Origin: Planctomycetes bacterium UBA1146
GTDB taxonomy: Bacteria; Planctomycetota; UBA8108; UBA1146
Direction: 5' to 3'
Length of the DNA: 34,331 nucleotides
NCBI GenBank assembly: GCA_002311345.1
Contig: DCAA01000006.1
Coordinates: forward strand, 87,681 to 122,011
Position 1 is the first letter of the stretch. Each line of letters opens with the position of its first letter. This document shows positions 25,442 through 33,475 of this stretch, piece after piece. Below the pieces are notes generated by a model, which did no database searches, was not told where the DNA came from, and saw only the letters and a program-made list of their open reading frames with translations. The position numbers and the translations under genes are program-made.

Positions 25442-25486
25442 TCCTCCCCTCGAGGAATGGTTTGAGATGCAAATCCCGGGGACGCG

Positions 25487-26263
25487 CTAGCAGATTCTCA
25501 CATGGGAGATCTCTGCTGATCGAAGTTGTTCTTCCCCGGGGGGGCCGGGGGAAGTTCTCTCGACGATGAGAGCCCCCTCCGGAGAGATCCCCGTCGCTTC
25601 CCCTTCCCCGGTCCGGTCCGCTGGACCCTTCCAGTGAATGTGGCGCCCGATCGTATCGAGTACCTCTGCGACCCTCAGTCGGTTTCGCTCCCGACCACCC
25701 TTGGAGTGATCCTCCTCGATCAACCGGTCGAGGTTGGAAAGGATACTTTGCAGCGCCTGTTCGGGGGAGGGACTGTGGCCAAATTCTACCCGGATCGAGG
25801 TGGCTTGTTCGGACAATCCGGGGTGTTCTCGCAGCGATTCCTGCTCGACATCGAGATTGAGTCCGATTCCGAACAGGACCTCCGGAGATGTGGAGGTACC
25901 GGCGATTTCAGCCAGGACTCCACCCCATTTTCGATTGCCGATCACCAGGTCGTTGGGCCATTTGAGTGCCAGGCGAAGTCCCTTGTTGCCCAGGGAAGAA
26001 GCGATGGAATCGCGCGCGGCGAGGGCGAGAAGAAGATTGTAGAAGGGGTCGGGCCCGTCGGGGACGGGGAGCGTCAGGGTACACCACAGTCCCCCCTCAG
26101 GACTGTGCCAGGCATTGCCGAGGCGGCCACGCCCGCTGCTCTGGCGTCGGGCACGAATCGCTCTACGAATTCCGGGTTTTCCGGAGACGAGACGACGACC
26201 TTCATCCTGGGTACTCGTGGTCTCGTCGAGAACGATGATCTGCCATGGATCCGCTGCGGACAT
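25487..26263 (-). CDS. birA: Biotin--[acyl-CoA-carboxylase] ligase
   Basis: It activates biotin with ATP and attaches it to the carrier lysine, here most likely Lys139 of the biotin carrier encoded at the far end of the operon. The 258-residue protein has DETTSTQDEG, QSSGRGRLGNAWHSPEGGLW (biotin/ATP-binding signature), KWPNDLVIGNRKWGGVLAE and the small C-terminal SH3-like domain. It lacks the N-terminal helix-turn-helix of the E. coli repressor form, so it is a class I ligase. GGGAGGA precedes the ATG. It is divergent from the MerR-like gene; TATCAT at 26319-26314 on the minus strand may be a -10 box, without a clear -35. Confidence 0.94.
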   Translation of the reverse strand: MSAADPWQIIVLDETTSTQDEGRRLVSGKPGIRRAIRARRQSSGRGRLGNAWHSPEGGLWCTLTLPVPDGPDPFYNLLLALAARDSIASSLGNKGLRLALKWPNDLVIGNRKWGGVLAEIAGTSTSPEVLFGIGLNLDVEQESLREHPGLSEQATSIRVEFGHSPSPEQALQSILSNLDRLIEEDHSKGGRERNRLRVAEVLDTIGRHIHWKGPADRTGEGEATGISPEGALIVERTSPGPPGEEQLRSAEISHVRIC

Positions 26264-26329
26264 GGAATCCTCCCGTAAGTAAGGATACCGCGCGTTTCCT
26301 GCAGGGGGAGCACATGATAGCCTGATCGC

Positions 26330-26581
26330 ATGTCGTCAGAGCCACCCCTTCTCAAGCCGAGGGATCTGCTCGAGCGAACCGGGATCTCCCGGCAGTTGCT
26401 CCAGAGCCTCATCACGATGCGTCTCATCGAGCCCGCAGAGGTCACTGAGACCGGGCGGTACCTCTATGACGACCAGACAGTGAAGTCCGTGAAGGCCTAC
26501 CTCCGCTGGCGCGATCTGGGTTATCCACGCGCCGAGATCAGGAGGATGTTCCGGCATCGGTTCCAGCGCAGGGAACTATAG
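26330..26581 (+). CDS. Small MerR-type helix-turn-helix protein
   Basis: An 83-residue protein: PRDLLERTGISRQLLQSLITMRLIEPAEVTETGRYLYDD (winged-helix half, split as PRDLLERTGISRQLLQSL and RYLYDD), then a helix with AYLRWRDLGYPRAEIRRMF. The pattern is that of the MerR DNA-binding domain, including the Y-x-D recognition wing and the LGYxxxEIR segment, but no effector domain follows. It stands divergent to birA over 66 bases and 24 bases before the thioesterase gene. It could regulate this region or simply be a short family member; the target is unknown. Confidence 0.8.
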   Translation: MSSEPPLLKPRDLLERTGISRQLLQSLITMRLIEPAEVTETGRYLYDDQTVKSVKAYLRWRDLGYPRAEIRRMFRHRFQRREL

Positions 26582-26605
26582 CAGGACTTCGACAAGGAGA
26601 GCCGG

Positions 26606-27028
26606 ATGAGCCGATCGGGAGTCACCACCATTCGTGTGAGATACGAAGAAACAGACCAGGGGGGAATTGCCCACCATTCGCGCCATGTGGTCTGGTTCGA
26701 GACCGCTCGTACCGAGTGGCTGCGGGAAATGGGCAAACCGTACCTCGAGTTGGAGCAGCAAGGGGTCCGCCTCCTCGTCTCGGAAGTCTCGGTGAAATAC
26801 CACTTTCCTGCCTTCTACGATGATCTATTAGCCATCGAGACCCGGCTCCTCTCAGCTCGAGGGGCCCGTCTCCAACTCGGATACACCGTCACCTCTCCTC
26901 GTGGGGAACTGGTATGCACCGGCAATACGACTCTGGCATGCATCGATAAGGAACGGGGACGTGCTCGGCGTCTGCCTGATTTTTTTCTAGAAGGAGATTC
27001 TCCGCTGGTGAAGAGCAGTCCCGAATGA
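26606..27028 (+). CDS. Acyl-CoA thioesterase, YbgC/4-hydroxybenzoyl-CoA thioesterase family
   Basis: A 140-residue hotdog-fold protein. It has VRYEETDQGGIAHHSRHVVWFETART, which corresponds to the family's Y-x-D-T-D-x-x-G-x-V-Y/A-H pattern with the catalytic aspartate at ETDQGG, then VSVKYHFPAFYDDLLAIETRL. YbgC-like enzymes hydrolyse short- or medium-chain acyl-CoA thioesters and sit in Tol-Pal loci in proteobacteria; no Tol-Pal genes are seen here. GGAGAG precedes the ATG by about 8 bases. The stop overlaps the FHA gene as ATGA. Confidence 0.88.
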   Translation: MSRSGVTTIRVRYEETDQGGIAHHSRHVVWFETARTEWLREMGKPYLELEQQGVRLLVSEVSVKYHFPAFYDDLLAIETRLLSARGARLQLGYTVTSPRGELVCTGNTTLACIDKERGRARRLPDFFLEGDSPLVKSSPE

Positions 27029-27678
27029 ACCTGCGTCTCCTGATCCACGATGGCTCTCCCAGGCAGATTCCTCTCGATGAAGGGACCATCACCCTCGGCA
27101 GATCGAGAAGTTGTACCGTGCAACTGGAGGATCCAATTTTGAGTCGGCAACACTGTGCGATTACCGTCGATAAGGGACGTGTTGTGGTAGCGGATCTGGG
27201 AAGTTCAAACGGTACCTTCGTGCAAGGGGATCTCATCGAGGTTCGGACGATAGAGCAAGGGGAGGTGATCGAACTGGGCTCGGTTTGTTTGTTGCTTGTC
27301 GGTACCAGTACCGATTTCTCGACACTTGATCCAGGGAAGCAGCGCAATCCGGACCGCATCGAGCAACTGATCGAACTGGCAAAGGATGGAGCCCAGGATC
27401 TGCCCAGGGCAGGAGAAGAACTGCAGCGCAGTGCTTCTCGTGCGCCCCAGTTGATCGCCGAGATCTCCTCCGACCATCTCATCGACGAGTTGGTAACGTT
27501 GCTGATCAGGAATCACCCTGGCATCAGGAATGCCCTGACCGGCGCTCTCGATCGGATGATCAGCGACAAGATCCTCGAGAAGTCCACCGATGGGGAAGAA
27601 CTGAGAGCCAGAACCAGGGCCATCATCGAGCAGGAACTGAAATCTGAAAATTTTGGCGATCCAGATGAGGTCGACTGA
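27025..27678 (+). CDS. FHA-domain protein
   Basis: A 217-residue soluble protein. Residues about 20-90 are a forkhead-associated domain, which binds phosphothreonine peptides: TLGRSRSCTVQLEDPILSRQHC (split as TLGRSRSCTVQL and LSRQHC), then DLGSSNGTFVQG. The conserved GR, S-x-x-H (SRQH) and SSNGT residues are intact, so phosphopeptide binding is plausible. The C-terminal half is helical and charged, with no recognised domain. ATGA joins it to the thioesterase, and TGATG joins it to the VWA gene. A cognate Ser/Thr kinase is not in the window. Confidence 0.88.
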   Translation: MNLRLLIHDGSPRQIPLDEGTITLGRSRSCTVQLEDPILSRQHCAITVDKGRVVVADLGSSNGTFVQGDLIEVRTIEQGEVIELGSVCLLLVGTSTDFSTLDPGKQRNPDRIEQLIELAKDGAQDLPRAGEELQRSASRAPQLIAEISSDHLIDELVTLLIRNHPGIRNALTGALDRMISDKILEKSTDGEELRARTRAIIEQELKSENFGDPDEVD

Positions 27679-28895
27679 TGAAGGCCATCCTCACCTACCT
27701 GGTGATACTGGCTTCGCTGGGCAGCCCGCTGGTAAGCGGCAGTTTCGAGGAAGATCGGTTGGCATTTCTGTCGGCGATACAGAAGCGCCAGGAATCGAGC
27801 ATCTGTGATGGACTCGAATTGCTGGCACGGCATGATCAGAAGGAGACAGCGATTCTGTTTCTCAGCCACGGTTTGCCTCATGAGAGTTTGCTCGTGCACG
27901 AGGAAGCGCTGCGACTGGCGCGAGCCCTCGAATCGGAAGGTGCGCGGGCGGCGATCCGGAATGCTGCGCGAAATGCGCGCGACGGATCACGTCGACTCGA
28001 TGCTCTGAGGGTCATTCGTTCGTGGCCCAAGGCGTTGTCGAGACCGGAACTGTTGCTGAGGCTCGAGGATCGTGACTGGATCGTTGTTGCCGAGGCTGTG
28101 CGGGCATTGAGAGATCACCAGGTCGCCGAGGTGGTGTCTGCTCTGGTTGCCAAGATGCCCGAGGTCAAGGGACGACTGCGAGAGGACATCCGGGATGTGT
28201 TGAAGGCTCTGACGGGTCAACCCCTCTCCTATGACCCTTCGGCATGGAGCATCTGGTGGCGGGAAGTGCGGGATGAATGGGATCCCACCTCGGTGCCCAC
28301 TTCAAACGAGCAACAACAAAAGAGCCTTCCGACAGCGGTCAAGGATGGCCTGTACGGAGAAATCGTCAGTGAGAGAGTGATTTTCCTGCTCGATGTCTCG
28401 GGGAGTATGCTCGCTGAGACCAAAGTGGGGGGGTCCAGGATCGAGATCGCCCGCAAGCAACTGCAGAGAGTGATCGAGGGGGGGCTCGATCCCAAGAGCC
28501 GATTCTCGGTGGTGGCGTTCTCCGAAGATCTGATGCGCTTTTCCGACAGGCTTCTCAAGGCAAAGGGCCCGGTATTGAAGAGGGCCCTGGCTTTCGTCGG
28601 AAAACTGAAGGCAGGGGGAGAGACCAATACTTTTGGTGCTCTGGAACTTGCCTTTTCGGATCGGGAAGTCGACACGATCTATCTTCTCTCCGATGGCAGT
28701 CCGACGGTGGGGAAGGAAACTTCGGCTGCCCTCATCCTCCAATCGATCCAGAACTGGAATCGGTATCGGGGCACGAGGATTCACTGCATCGGATTGTTTG
28801 CTGGCGATGCCCCGAATCAGGACGAGATTCGAGCCAGGGAGTTCCTCCGGGATCTGGCCCGAATGAATCACGGGCGCTATACAGAGATCCGCTGA
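27678..28895 (+). CDS. Exported HEAT-like repeat and von Willebrand factor A protein
   Basis: A 405-residue protein with a signal peptide (MKAILTYLVILASLG-PLVSG). The first half is helical, with HEAT-like repeats (residues about 45-190: LARALESEGARAAIRNAA, LRLEDRDWIVVAEAVRAL). The second half is a VWA domain starting near 230 with a complete metal-ion site: DVSGS (Asp239, Ser241, Ser243), Thr near 316 in GETNTFGAL and Asp339 in LLSDGSPT. VWA domains bind protein partners through Mg2+ or Mn2+. A similar HEAT plus VWA layout is, from memory, frequent in planctomycete secreted proteins. The ATG shares one base with the FHA stop. Confidence 0.88.
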   Translation: MKAILTYLVILASLGSPLVSGSFEEDRLAFLSAIQKRQESSICDGLELLARHDQKETAILFLSHGLPHESLLVHEEALRLARALESEGARAAIRNAARNARDGSRRLDALRVIRSWPKALSRPELLLRLEDRDWIVVAEAVRALRDHQVAEVVSALVAKMPEVKGRLREDIRDVLKALTGQPLSYDPSAWSIWWREVRDEWDPTSVPTSNEQQQKSLPTAVKDGLYGEIVSERVIFLLDVSGSMLAETKVGGSRIEIARKQLQRVIEGGLDPKSRFSVVAFSEDLMRFSDRLLKAKGPVLKRALAFVGKLKAGGETNTFGALELAFSDREVDTIYLLSDGSPTVGKETSAALILQSIQNWNRYRGTRIHCIGLFAGDAPNQDEIRAREFLRDLARMNHGRYTEIR

Positions 28896-28919
28896 TCGGA
28901 TCGCCCTGGAGCCTCTCGG

Positions 28920-28948
28920 TTGACCCACGAGGTTCGAAGAGGTCTCAT
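28920..28948 (+). promoter_or_regulatory. Candidate promoter for the degenerate-GGDEF gene
   Basis: TTGACC (28920-28925), a 17-base spacer and TCTCAT (28943-28948) lie in the 99-base gap after the VWA gene, about 45 bases before the chosen ATG. The -35 is a good match and the -10 is weak (4 of 6). If real, the gene can be expressed separately from the FHA/VWA operon. Confidence 0.35.
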
Positions 28949-28994
28949 CGGGTCGTCCCTGTAAGTGGCTGATTCCCCCCGAGGAGATCTTTCC

Positions 28995-30332
28995 ATGACC
29001 GATTCTGATCGACCGGAACAGAACATCGAAGATCTTATCGGTCCATCTGACGATGGGGATAATCCGCTCGAAAAGGTCCGTAGAAGCCTCAGTGATGAGG
29101 AATGGCAAGCGCTGATGGATGGGAGCATGTCTGTCCCATCCGATGTCGATCCGGTCGTGTTGTTTCTCACCCCCGTGGCGGAGGAAGCGGCGGAACTGGT
29201 CGAGTGGCTGCGAGAAAGGGCGACAGTTCTTCCGCAGAACCAGGCCAAGAAACCGACCAAAACTCCGATGCATGAGTTCTGTGCGGTCATCATCAGTGAC
29301 TCTTTTCTTCCCATCCCGGGAGGCCTGGAACAGTTCGCCGATGGAATCCCGGTGGCGATCCTCGACGATGGGGGAACCGCAGGATCGACAGGGAATACCT
29401 GGCGAATGCCCCGTCCCATCGCCCAGTTACAGAACTCGGACGTGATCGAAAGCCTGCTGATGGGGGACCATCCGCCCCGACGTGAAGAGATTCCAACTGC
29501 GCCATCACCTGCTGGAACGGTATCGGTTCAACAACCGAGTCGGCGAGAAGTTCCAACTCGTCCCGATGTGATCTCAGCGATCCGTGCACTGCTGGAGGCT
29601 CGGCAAAGTGGTGAATCCATCGCGGAGGCACTACGGCGCTGGGTTGCCGATGATCCGGCATTTCTCGGTTGGGTCGAATTGAAGGTCGGAGAAACCGGTA
29701 TCGAGGTAAAGGTGGGGGGACAGGAGCCGGGCACGGTGTTGAGATCGGTCGGAGATGAAATCGATGTCGGTGAACCAATTCCGACGACCAGTGGATCCCT
29801 CGGACCTTTCGTCGGTCTTCCGATTTCTGATGCATGGCTTGGATTCCTGGCCAGAAATAGTGACGAAGCGCGGCGAGAACTCTGGAGAGCCTTCGAACTG
29901 ATCCCACTGATTGAACAGTTGATTCCGAGTACTTCCGGCGCTGGTACTTCGTTGATGGAAGATCCCGAGGATCGCTTCTGTCGGTTGCTAGAAACAAGAC
30001 TACAGGCGGCAGAGCGCAGGGGGGGTTCACCACCAGGGGTGCTTCTTCTCGAGGCTCCAGGTGGCAGTCGGGAACTGGTAGCCAGCGTCTCCGGATTGCT
30101 CAGAGGAAGTGACTGGTTGGAGGTGTCCGGAGAACGGGTCTGGATCCTGCTGGATCAGTCCGAGGAAGGTGCAGCTTCGAGCCTCACTCAACGTCTCACC
30201 GAAGCAGTTCCCGGCCTGCGAGGAGCAGGTACGATCAGGGTATCCACCGGTGTGCTGGCCAGGGAGTGCATGGAGCGAGTCAGTGAGCTGATGCGAACAA
30301 GCGATCAACTCCACATCGAGGAGCAGGCCTAG
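28995..30332 (+). CDS. Putative degenerate signalling protein with GGDEF-like C-terminus
   Basis: A 445-residue acidic soluble protein that I do not recognise as a whole. The start at 28995 is supported by GAGGAG 8 bases upstream. The last 125 residues read like a worn diguanylate cyclase: LLRGSDWLEVSGERVWILL corresponds to the LR.SD.....GGDEF..LL pattern, but the catalytic motif is SGERV (378-382). It is followed by helices matching the SLTQRLTEAV region and IRVSTGVLA, the usual SIGVA strand. Residues about 200-325 resemble a GAF domain, and about 60-145 resemble a receiver-like Rossmann region (VVLFLT, FCAVIISDSF, IPVAILDD) without the phosphorylation aspartate set. These domain calls are tentative. 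If correct, the protein is non-catalytic and would act by binding. Its stop shares bases with the bamA stop. Confidence 0.5.
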   Translation: MTDSDRPEQNIEDLIGPSDDGDNPLEKVRRSLSDEEWQALMDGSMSVPSDVDPVVLFLTPVAEEAAELVEWLRERATVLPQNQAKKPTKTPMHEFCAVIISDSFLPIPGGLEQFADGIPVAILDDGGTAGSTGNTWRMPRPIAQLQNSDVIESLLMGDHPPRREEIPTAPSPAGTVSVQQPSRREVPTRPDVISAIRALLEARQSGESIAEALRRWVADDPAFLGWVELKVGETGIEVKVGGQEPGTVLRSVGDEIDVGEPIPTTSGSLGPFVGLPISDAWLGFLARNSDEARRELWRAFELIPLIEQLIPSTSGAGTSLMEDPEDRFCRLLETRLQAAERRGGSPPGVLLLEAPGGSRELVASVSGLLRGSDWLEVSGERVWILLDQSEEGAASSLTQRLTEAVPGLRGAGTIRVSTGVLARECMERVSELMRTSDQLHIEEQA

Positions 30333-32710
30333 TGGAGGAACCAGCCCAGATCGAATGAGAATTGCTGGAGCCGATCTCCCTCTTCACTCTTTACCGCTTC
30401 CGTCCAGGTGATCGAGATCGGCAGAGGCTGGCCGAATATAGGTATGTTGAGGATTACACCTCCTCCCACTCCAACTCGGTATTCGTCAAAGGAGAAAGAG
30501 GATTGATCCACAGCCAGGTTTCCAAAATCGGTGAAAACGATGCCACGCAGGGTGGTTTCCAGTAGAGGCCAGGTGTATTCGATGGAACCCCTGTGCCGGA
30601 TCGTTCCACCAATTTCTCGATTGTCTTCTGTTGGGCCGGCACCACGGTAATCGAATCCACGGAGACTCCTGGGACCACCGAGGTAGAGACGTGCAAAGAC
30701 GGGAACGAAATCCGAATCTCCGAATGGCTCGACCCACCCCAGGCTGGTTTTAAGTGCCACGATGTGGCGCATGCCTTCCCCGTCCTGGTGGAAGGTAGTG
30801 AAGAACCCGGTTCCCAGATTGACCTTCCTCAGGTTCAGTGCTCCTCCCAGGGGGGCTCCGGTGTGGCTGAAGCCCCCTTCCATGTACCAGCCATCGACTG
30901 CACCGATCACCGGTCTGTAGGTTCGTTGATCCCATTCAAAATCAAGGTCGATTGCATTGAGTTTTGTGATTCCCTCACTATCGACGACCACGGAAGGAGC
31001 CAGTTTGGAGACACCCTCGACGGAGATTTGCTCGCTGCGAAAACCGATTTCCCCTCGGATTCGATCCTCGAGGCTGAAAAGTCTGCCGATTGATATTCCT
31101 GCGCTCTTTCTGTCTTCGATGTAGTCCTGCCTCAAAAGTACCGATCGGTATGCCGAAAGGCGCAGAGAATTCTGAGATCCCATCAGATAGGGTTCATGAA
31201 ACAGCACACGGTATCGCGAGTATTCGGTGCCAGGTTGTGCTTCCAGGATCAGTCGTTGGCCTCCACCAGAAAAGGAACCGGGTAGGTCTGTAAGAGAGTC
31301 CGGGAAGTCAGTGATGTCGAAATTGCGTTTCTCGTATGCGAGGTTTCCGACTACTCCGCGGCCGCTGGAGTATCCGACGCCAAAGAGAGCTCTTCCGGTG
31401 CTCCCCTCCAGCACTTCGAACACCACAGGGCGGCGTTCAGGATCCTCCGAGACATCGAAAAAAGGTTGAATCCGCTGAAAATATTGCAACCGATGAAGAT
31501 TGCTGAGGCTGTCCTGGATCCGATCGGGATACAATTCTTCTGCCGGATAAATCTCTAACTGACGTCGTATGACCGCATCCTTGGTCCCTGCATTGCCCCG
31601 GAATTCAATTTCGTCGATGAAGACCCGTTGCCCTTCGTTGATCTGATAGCGAAGGATCACATCTTCGCCCTCGAGCGGGTAGATCACCGTGGGAGTCACC
31701 ACTGCATCGATATAGGCCTTTTCGCTGTAGAGGCGACGAATACTTTCAGAATCGCTTTTTACCGCTTCGCCATCCCAGGGTTCTCCTATTCCGATGTGGA
31801 GGGTATCTCGAAGTTTGGATTCGGGGAAAACATGTTCGCCAACGACCTGGAACTCGATCATACCAATTCGGTAGCGAGGGCCTTCCGTGATGGCGATCAC
31901 CAGCCTCAGATTACTCAGATCATTTTCAAATTCCATACGGTCGAGGCTTACCTCGGCATCGAAGAAGCCCTTGTAAACGTAATACTCGCGAACTTTTTCT
32001 AGATCGGCATCGATCATTCGAGGATCAAATTTCCCGCCTTCGAGTAGGCCGAATGGAGATCGAGTGCGCAGTCGCATCAGGGGCAAGATCTCGCTTGTAG
32101 GGATCGATCCCTCTCCCTTGAAATTGATCGTACGAACAAGTACCTCGGGACCTTCCTCGATTTCAAAGATAACCAGCATTCCGTCAGGAGATTCCTCGAT
32201 GCGACTACCCACCCTGCCGAAAGGATGCCCCTTCTCCAGCAGTAAGTTCCGAAGGGTTGTTACATCTTCACGAACCAACAACGGGTCATAGAGTTCATCT
32301 TTCTCGGTGCGGATCGCTTTCTGGGCGGATTTCTCCGACAGATTGGCCGTTCCCTCGAAAACGACCTTGTGAACGGGTTTTCGTTCCAGCAAGCGGATCG
32401 TGATGATCACACCAGCGGGTGTTCTATCGATGACCGGTGGATCGATAGAAATGAAATCACCGCTGCTCCAGAGACGACGGTATTCGGCATCGAGTTCCTC
32501 GGGGTTCCACGGATCTCCCGGGCGGATTTTCATGCGGGCGAGGACTTCTGCTGTACCGAGGCGATCGAGCCCCTTCAGTTGGATCTGGGCAATCGTGGCT
32601 GGCCCCTGATCCTGGGCGAGTAGAGGTGTAGTGCAACTGATGGCGATACAGAGGAGCAGAAGACTCAATATCCATGGCCGGACACAGGGCGAGCCGTGGC
32701 CATCTGTCAT
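30329..32710 (-). CDS. bamA: Outer membrane protein assembly factor BamA
   Basis: It inserts beta-barrel proteins into the outer membrane. The 793-residue protein has a signal peptide (WILSLLLLCIAIS to LLAQ), a periplasmic region of about five POTRA repeats (e.g. IAQIQLKGLDRLG, VHKVVFEGTANL, IDEIEFRGNAGT), and a C-terminal 16-strand-type barrel. The barrel includes the loop-6 motif RGF at about 684-686 (LYLGGPRSLRGFDYRG). It ends SFDLGWFLH, with a final His rather than the usual aromatic residue. The ATG at 32710 was preferred because AGGGGA precedes it by 8 bases; an ATG at 32734 is possible. Its TAG overlaps the convergent gene's TAG in the shared tetramer CTAG. The 270 bases upstream hold no gene I can defend. 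Confidence 0.93.
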   Translation of the reverse strand: MTDGHGSPCVRPWILSLLLLCIAISCTTPLLAQDQGPATIAQIQLKGLDRLGTAEVLARMKIRPGDPWNPEELDAEYRRLWSSGDFISIDPPVIDRTPAGVIITIRLLERKPVHKVVFEGTANLSEKSAQKAIRTEKDELYDPLLVREDVTTLRNLLLEKGHPFGRVGSRIEESPDGMLVIFEIEEGPEVLVRTINFKGEGSIPTSEILPLMRLRTRSPFGLLEGGKFDPRMIDADLEKVREYYVYKGFFDAEVSLDRMEFENDLSNLRLVIAITEGPRYRIGMIEFQVVGEHVFPESKLRDTLHIGIGEPWDGEAVKSDSESIRRLYSEKAYIDAVVTPTVIYPLEGEDVILRYQINEGQRVFIDEIEFRGNAGTKDAVIRRQLEIYPAEELYPDRIQDSLSNLHRLQYFQRIQPFFDVSEDPERRPVVFEVLEGSTGRALFGVGYSSGRGVVGNLAYEKRNFDITDFPDSLTDLPGSFSGGGQRLILEAQPGTEYSRYRVLFHEPYLMGSQNSLRLSAYRSVLLRQDYIEDRKSAGISIGRLFSLEDRIRGEIGFRSEQISVEGVSKLAPSVVVDSEGITKLNAIDLDFEWDQRTYRPVIGAVDGWYMEGGFSHTGAPLGGALNLRKVNLGTGFFTTFHQDGEGMRHIVALKTSLGWVEPFGDSDFVPVFARLYLGGPRSLRGFDYRGAGPTEDNREIGGTIRHRGSIEYTWPLLETTLRGIVFTDFGNLAVDQSSFSFDEYRVGVGGGVILNIPIFGQPLPISITWTEAVKSEEGDRLQQFSFDLGWFLH

Positions 32711-32979
32711 GAAGCATTCCCCTGGCGTCAACATCTAGGTTGTCTCTTCCGATCTGGATTGTGAGTCCAAGATGGCAGTGATCTGGTGCTCATCCCCCCA
32801 GAGACGGTGGTTATCGAGTCCCCAGCGACCGAAGTCAACCGGTCGGGCCGTCTAAGGGTTGGACATCCTGGTTCCCGACGGTTCCGAAGTGGAACTCAAA
32901 GTTGAGAAAATGAAGGCATTGGGCTGTTCCGGCTCGGGCACGGCAATTGCCTCTCTCTTCAGTATCGAGAAGAAACGAA

Positions 32980-33462
32980 ATGGAGAGAACGATGCGCCCG
33001 CACAGCAGTACCAAAAGACAGAGTCGGCTGGTCACCATCGGCGAAGCAAATTTGATGTTGCCCCTCGTCGAGAAGGTCGTCATCGATATCGTCAAGGTCT
33101 GGGATGGGATCATCCAGAAACGTACCGAATTGGAATGCCTCGAGAAGAACCCGATTCGAAGTGACTCTGGCGATCGAGGGCAGGCTGCACAAGATCTGAA
33201 ACAGGAATTGAATCTGCTCATCGATCGCATCAACGGTTACATCCGTGAGATCGAGGATCTTGGGTGCTTTGTTCAGGAGTTCAAGCGAGGAGTGATCAAT
33301 TTCCCGACCCTGTATGTTGGAAGAAAGGTATTCCTCTGCTGGAGGCCAGGAGATGAAGAAGTGAGGTACTGGCACGAACTGGACGAGTCATTCACGGAAC
33401 GAACTCCGATCAGGGACTTTCGCGATTTCTTTTTCCAGCGAACTGACAAGGATGTGAACTGA
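32980..33462 (+). CDS. DUF2203-like helical protein
   Basis: A 160-residue protein. It reads RLVTIGEANLMLPLVEKVV, then a long helical, charged segment with QDLKQELNLLIDRINGYIREIEDLGCFVQEFKRGVINFP (split as LIDRINGYIREIEDLGC and VQEFKRGVINFP), then VFLCWRPGDEEVRYWHELDE. The order 'EAN-LLP', 'I-EIE-LGC-VK---GL-DFP' and 'V-LCW--GE--I-YWH' is the pattern of DUF2203, a family of unknown function that is widespread in bacteria. The start is uncertain: ATG at 32980 or at 32992 (GGAGAG 4 bases before the latter). It converges with yebC over a 13-base gap. Confidence 0.85.
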   Translation: MERTMRPHSSTKRQSRLVTIGEANLMLPLVEKVVIDIVKVWDGIIQKRTELECLEKNPIRSDSGDRGQAAQDLKQELNLLIDRINGYIREIEDLGCFVQEFKRGVINFPTLYVGRKVFLCWRPGDEEVRYWHELDESFTERTPIRDFRDFFFQRTDKDVN

Positions 33463-33475
33463 TCCTGTTCGGGTC

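Noticed and set aside
28302..29273. 323-residue minus-strand ORF
   Set aside because: It is antisense to the VWA domain with its intact metal site and to the start of the next gene; no protein motif is visible in it.
32859..33164. TTG-started 101-residue ORF with a protein-like first half
   Set aside because: It overlaps the DUF2203-like gene in another frame over most of its length, its second half reads like a shadow, and it has no convincing start.
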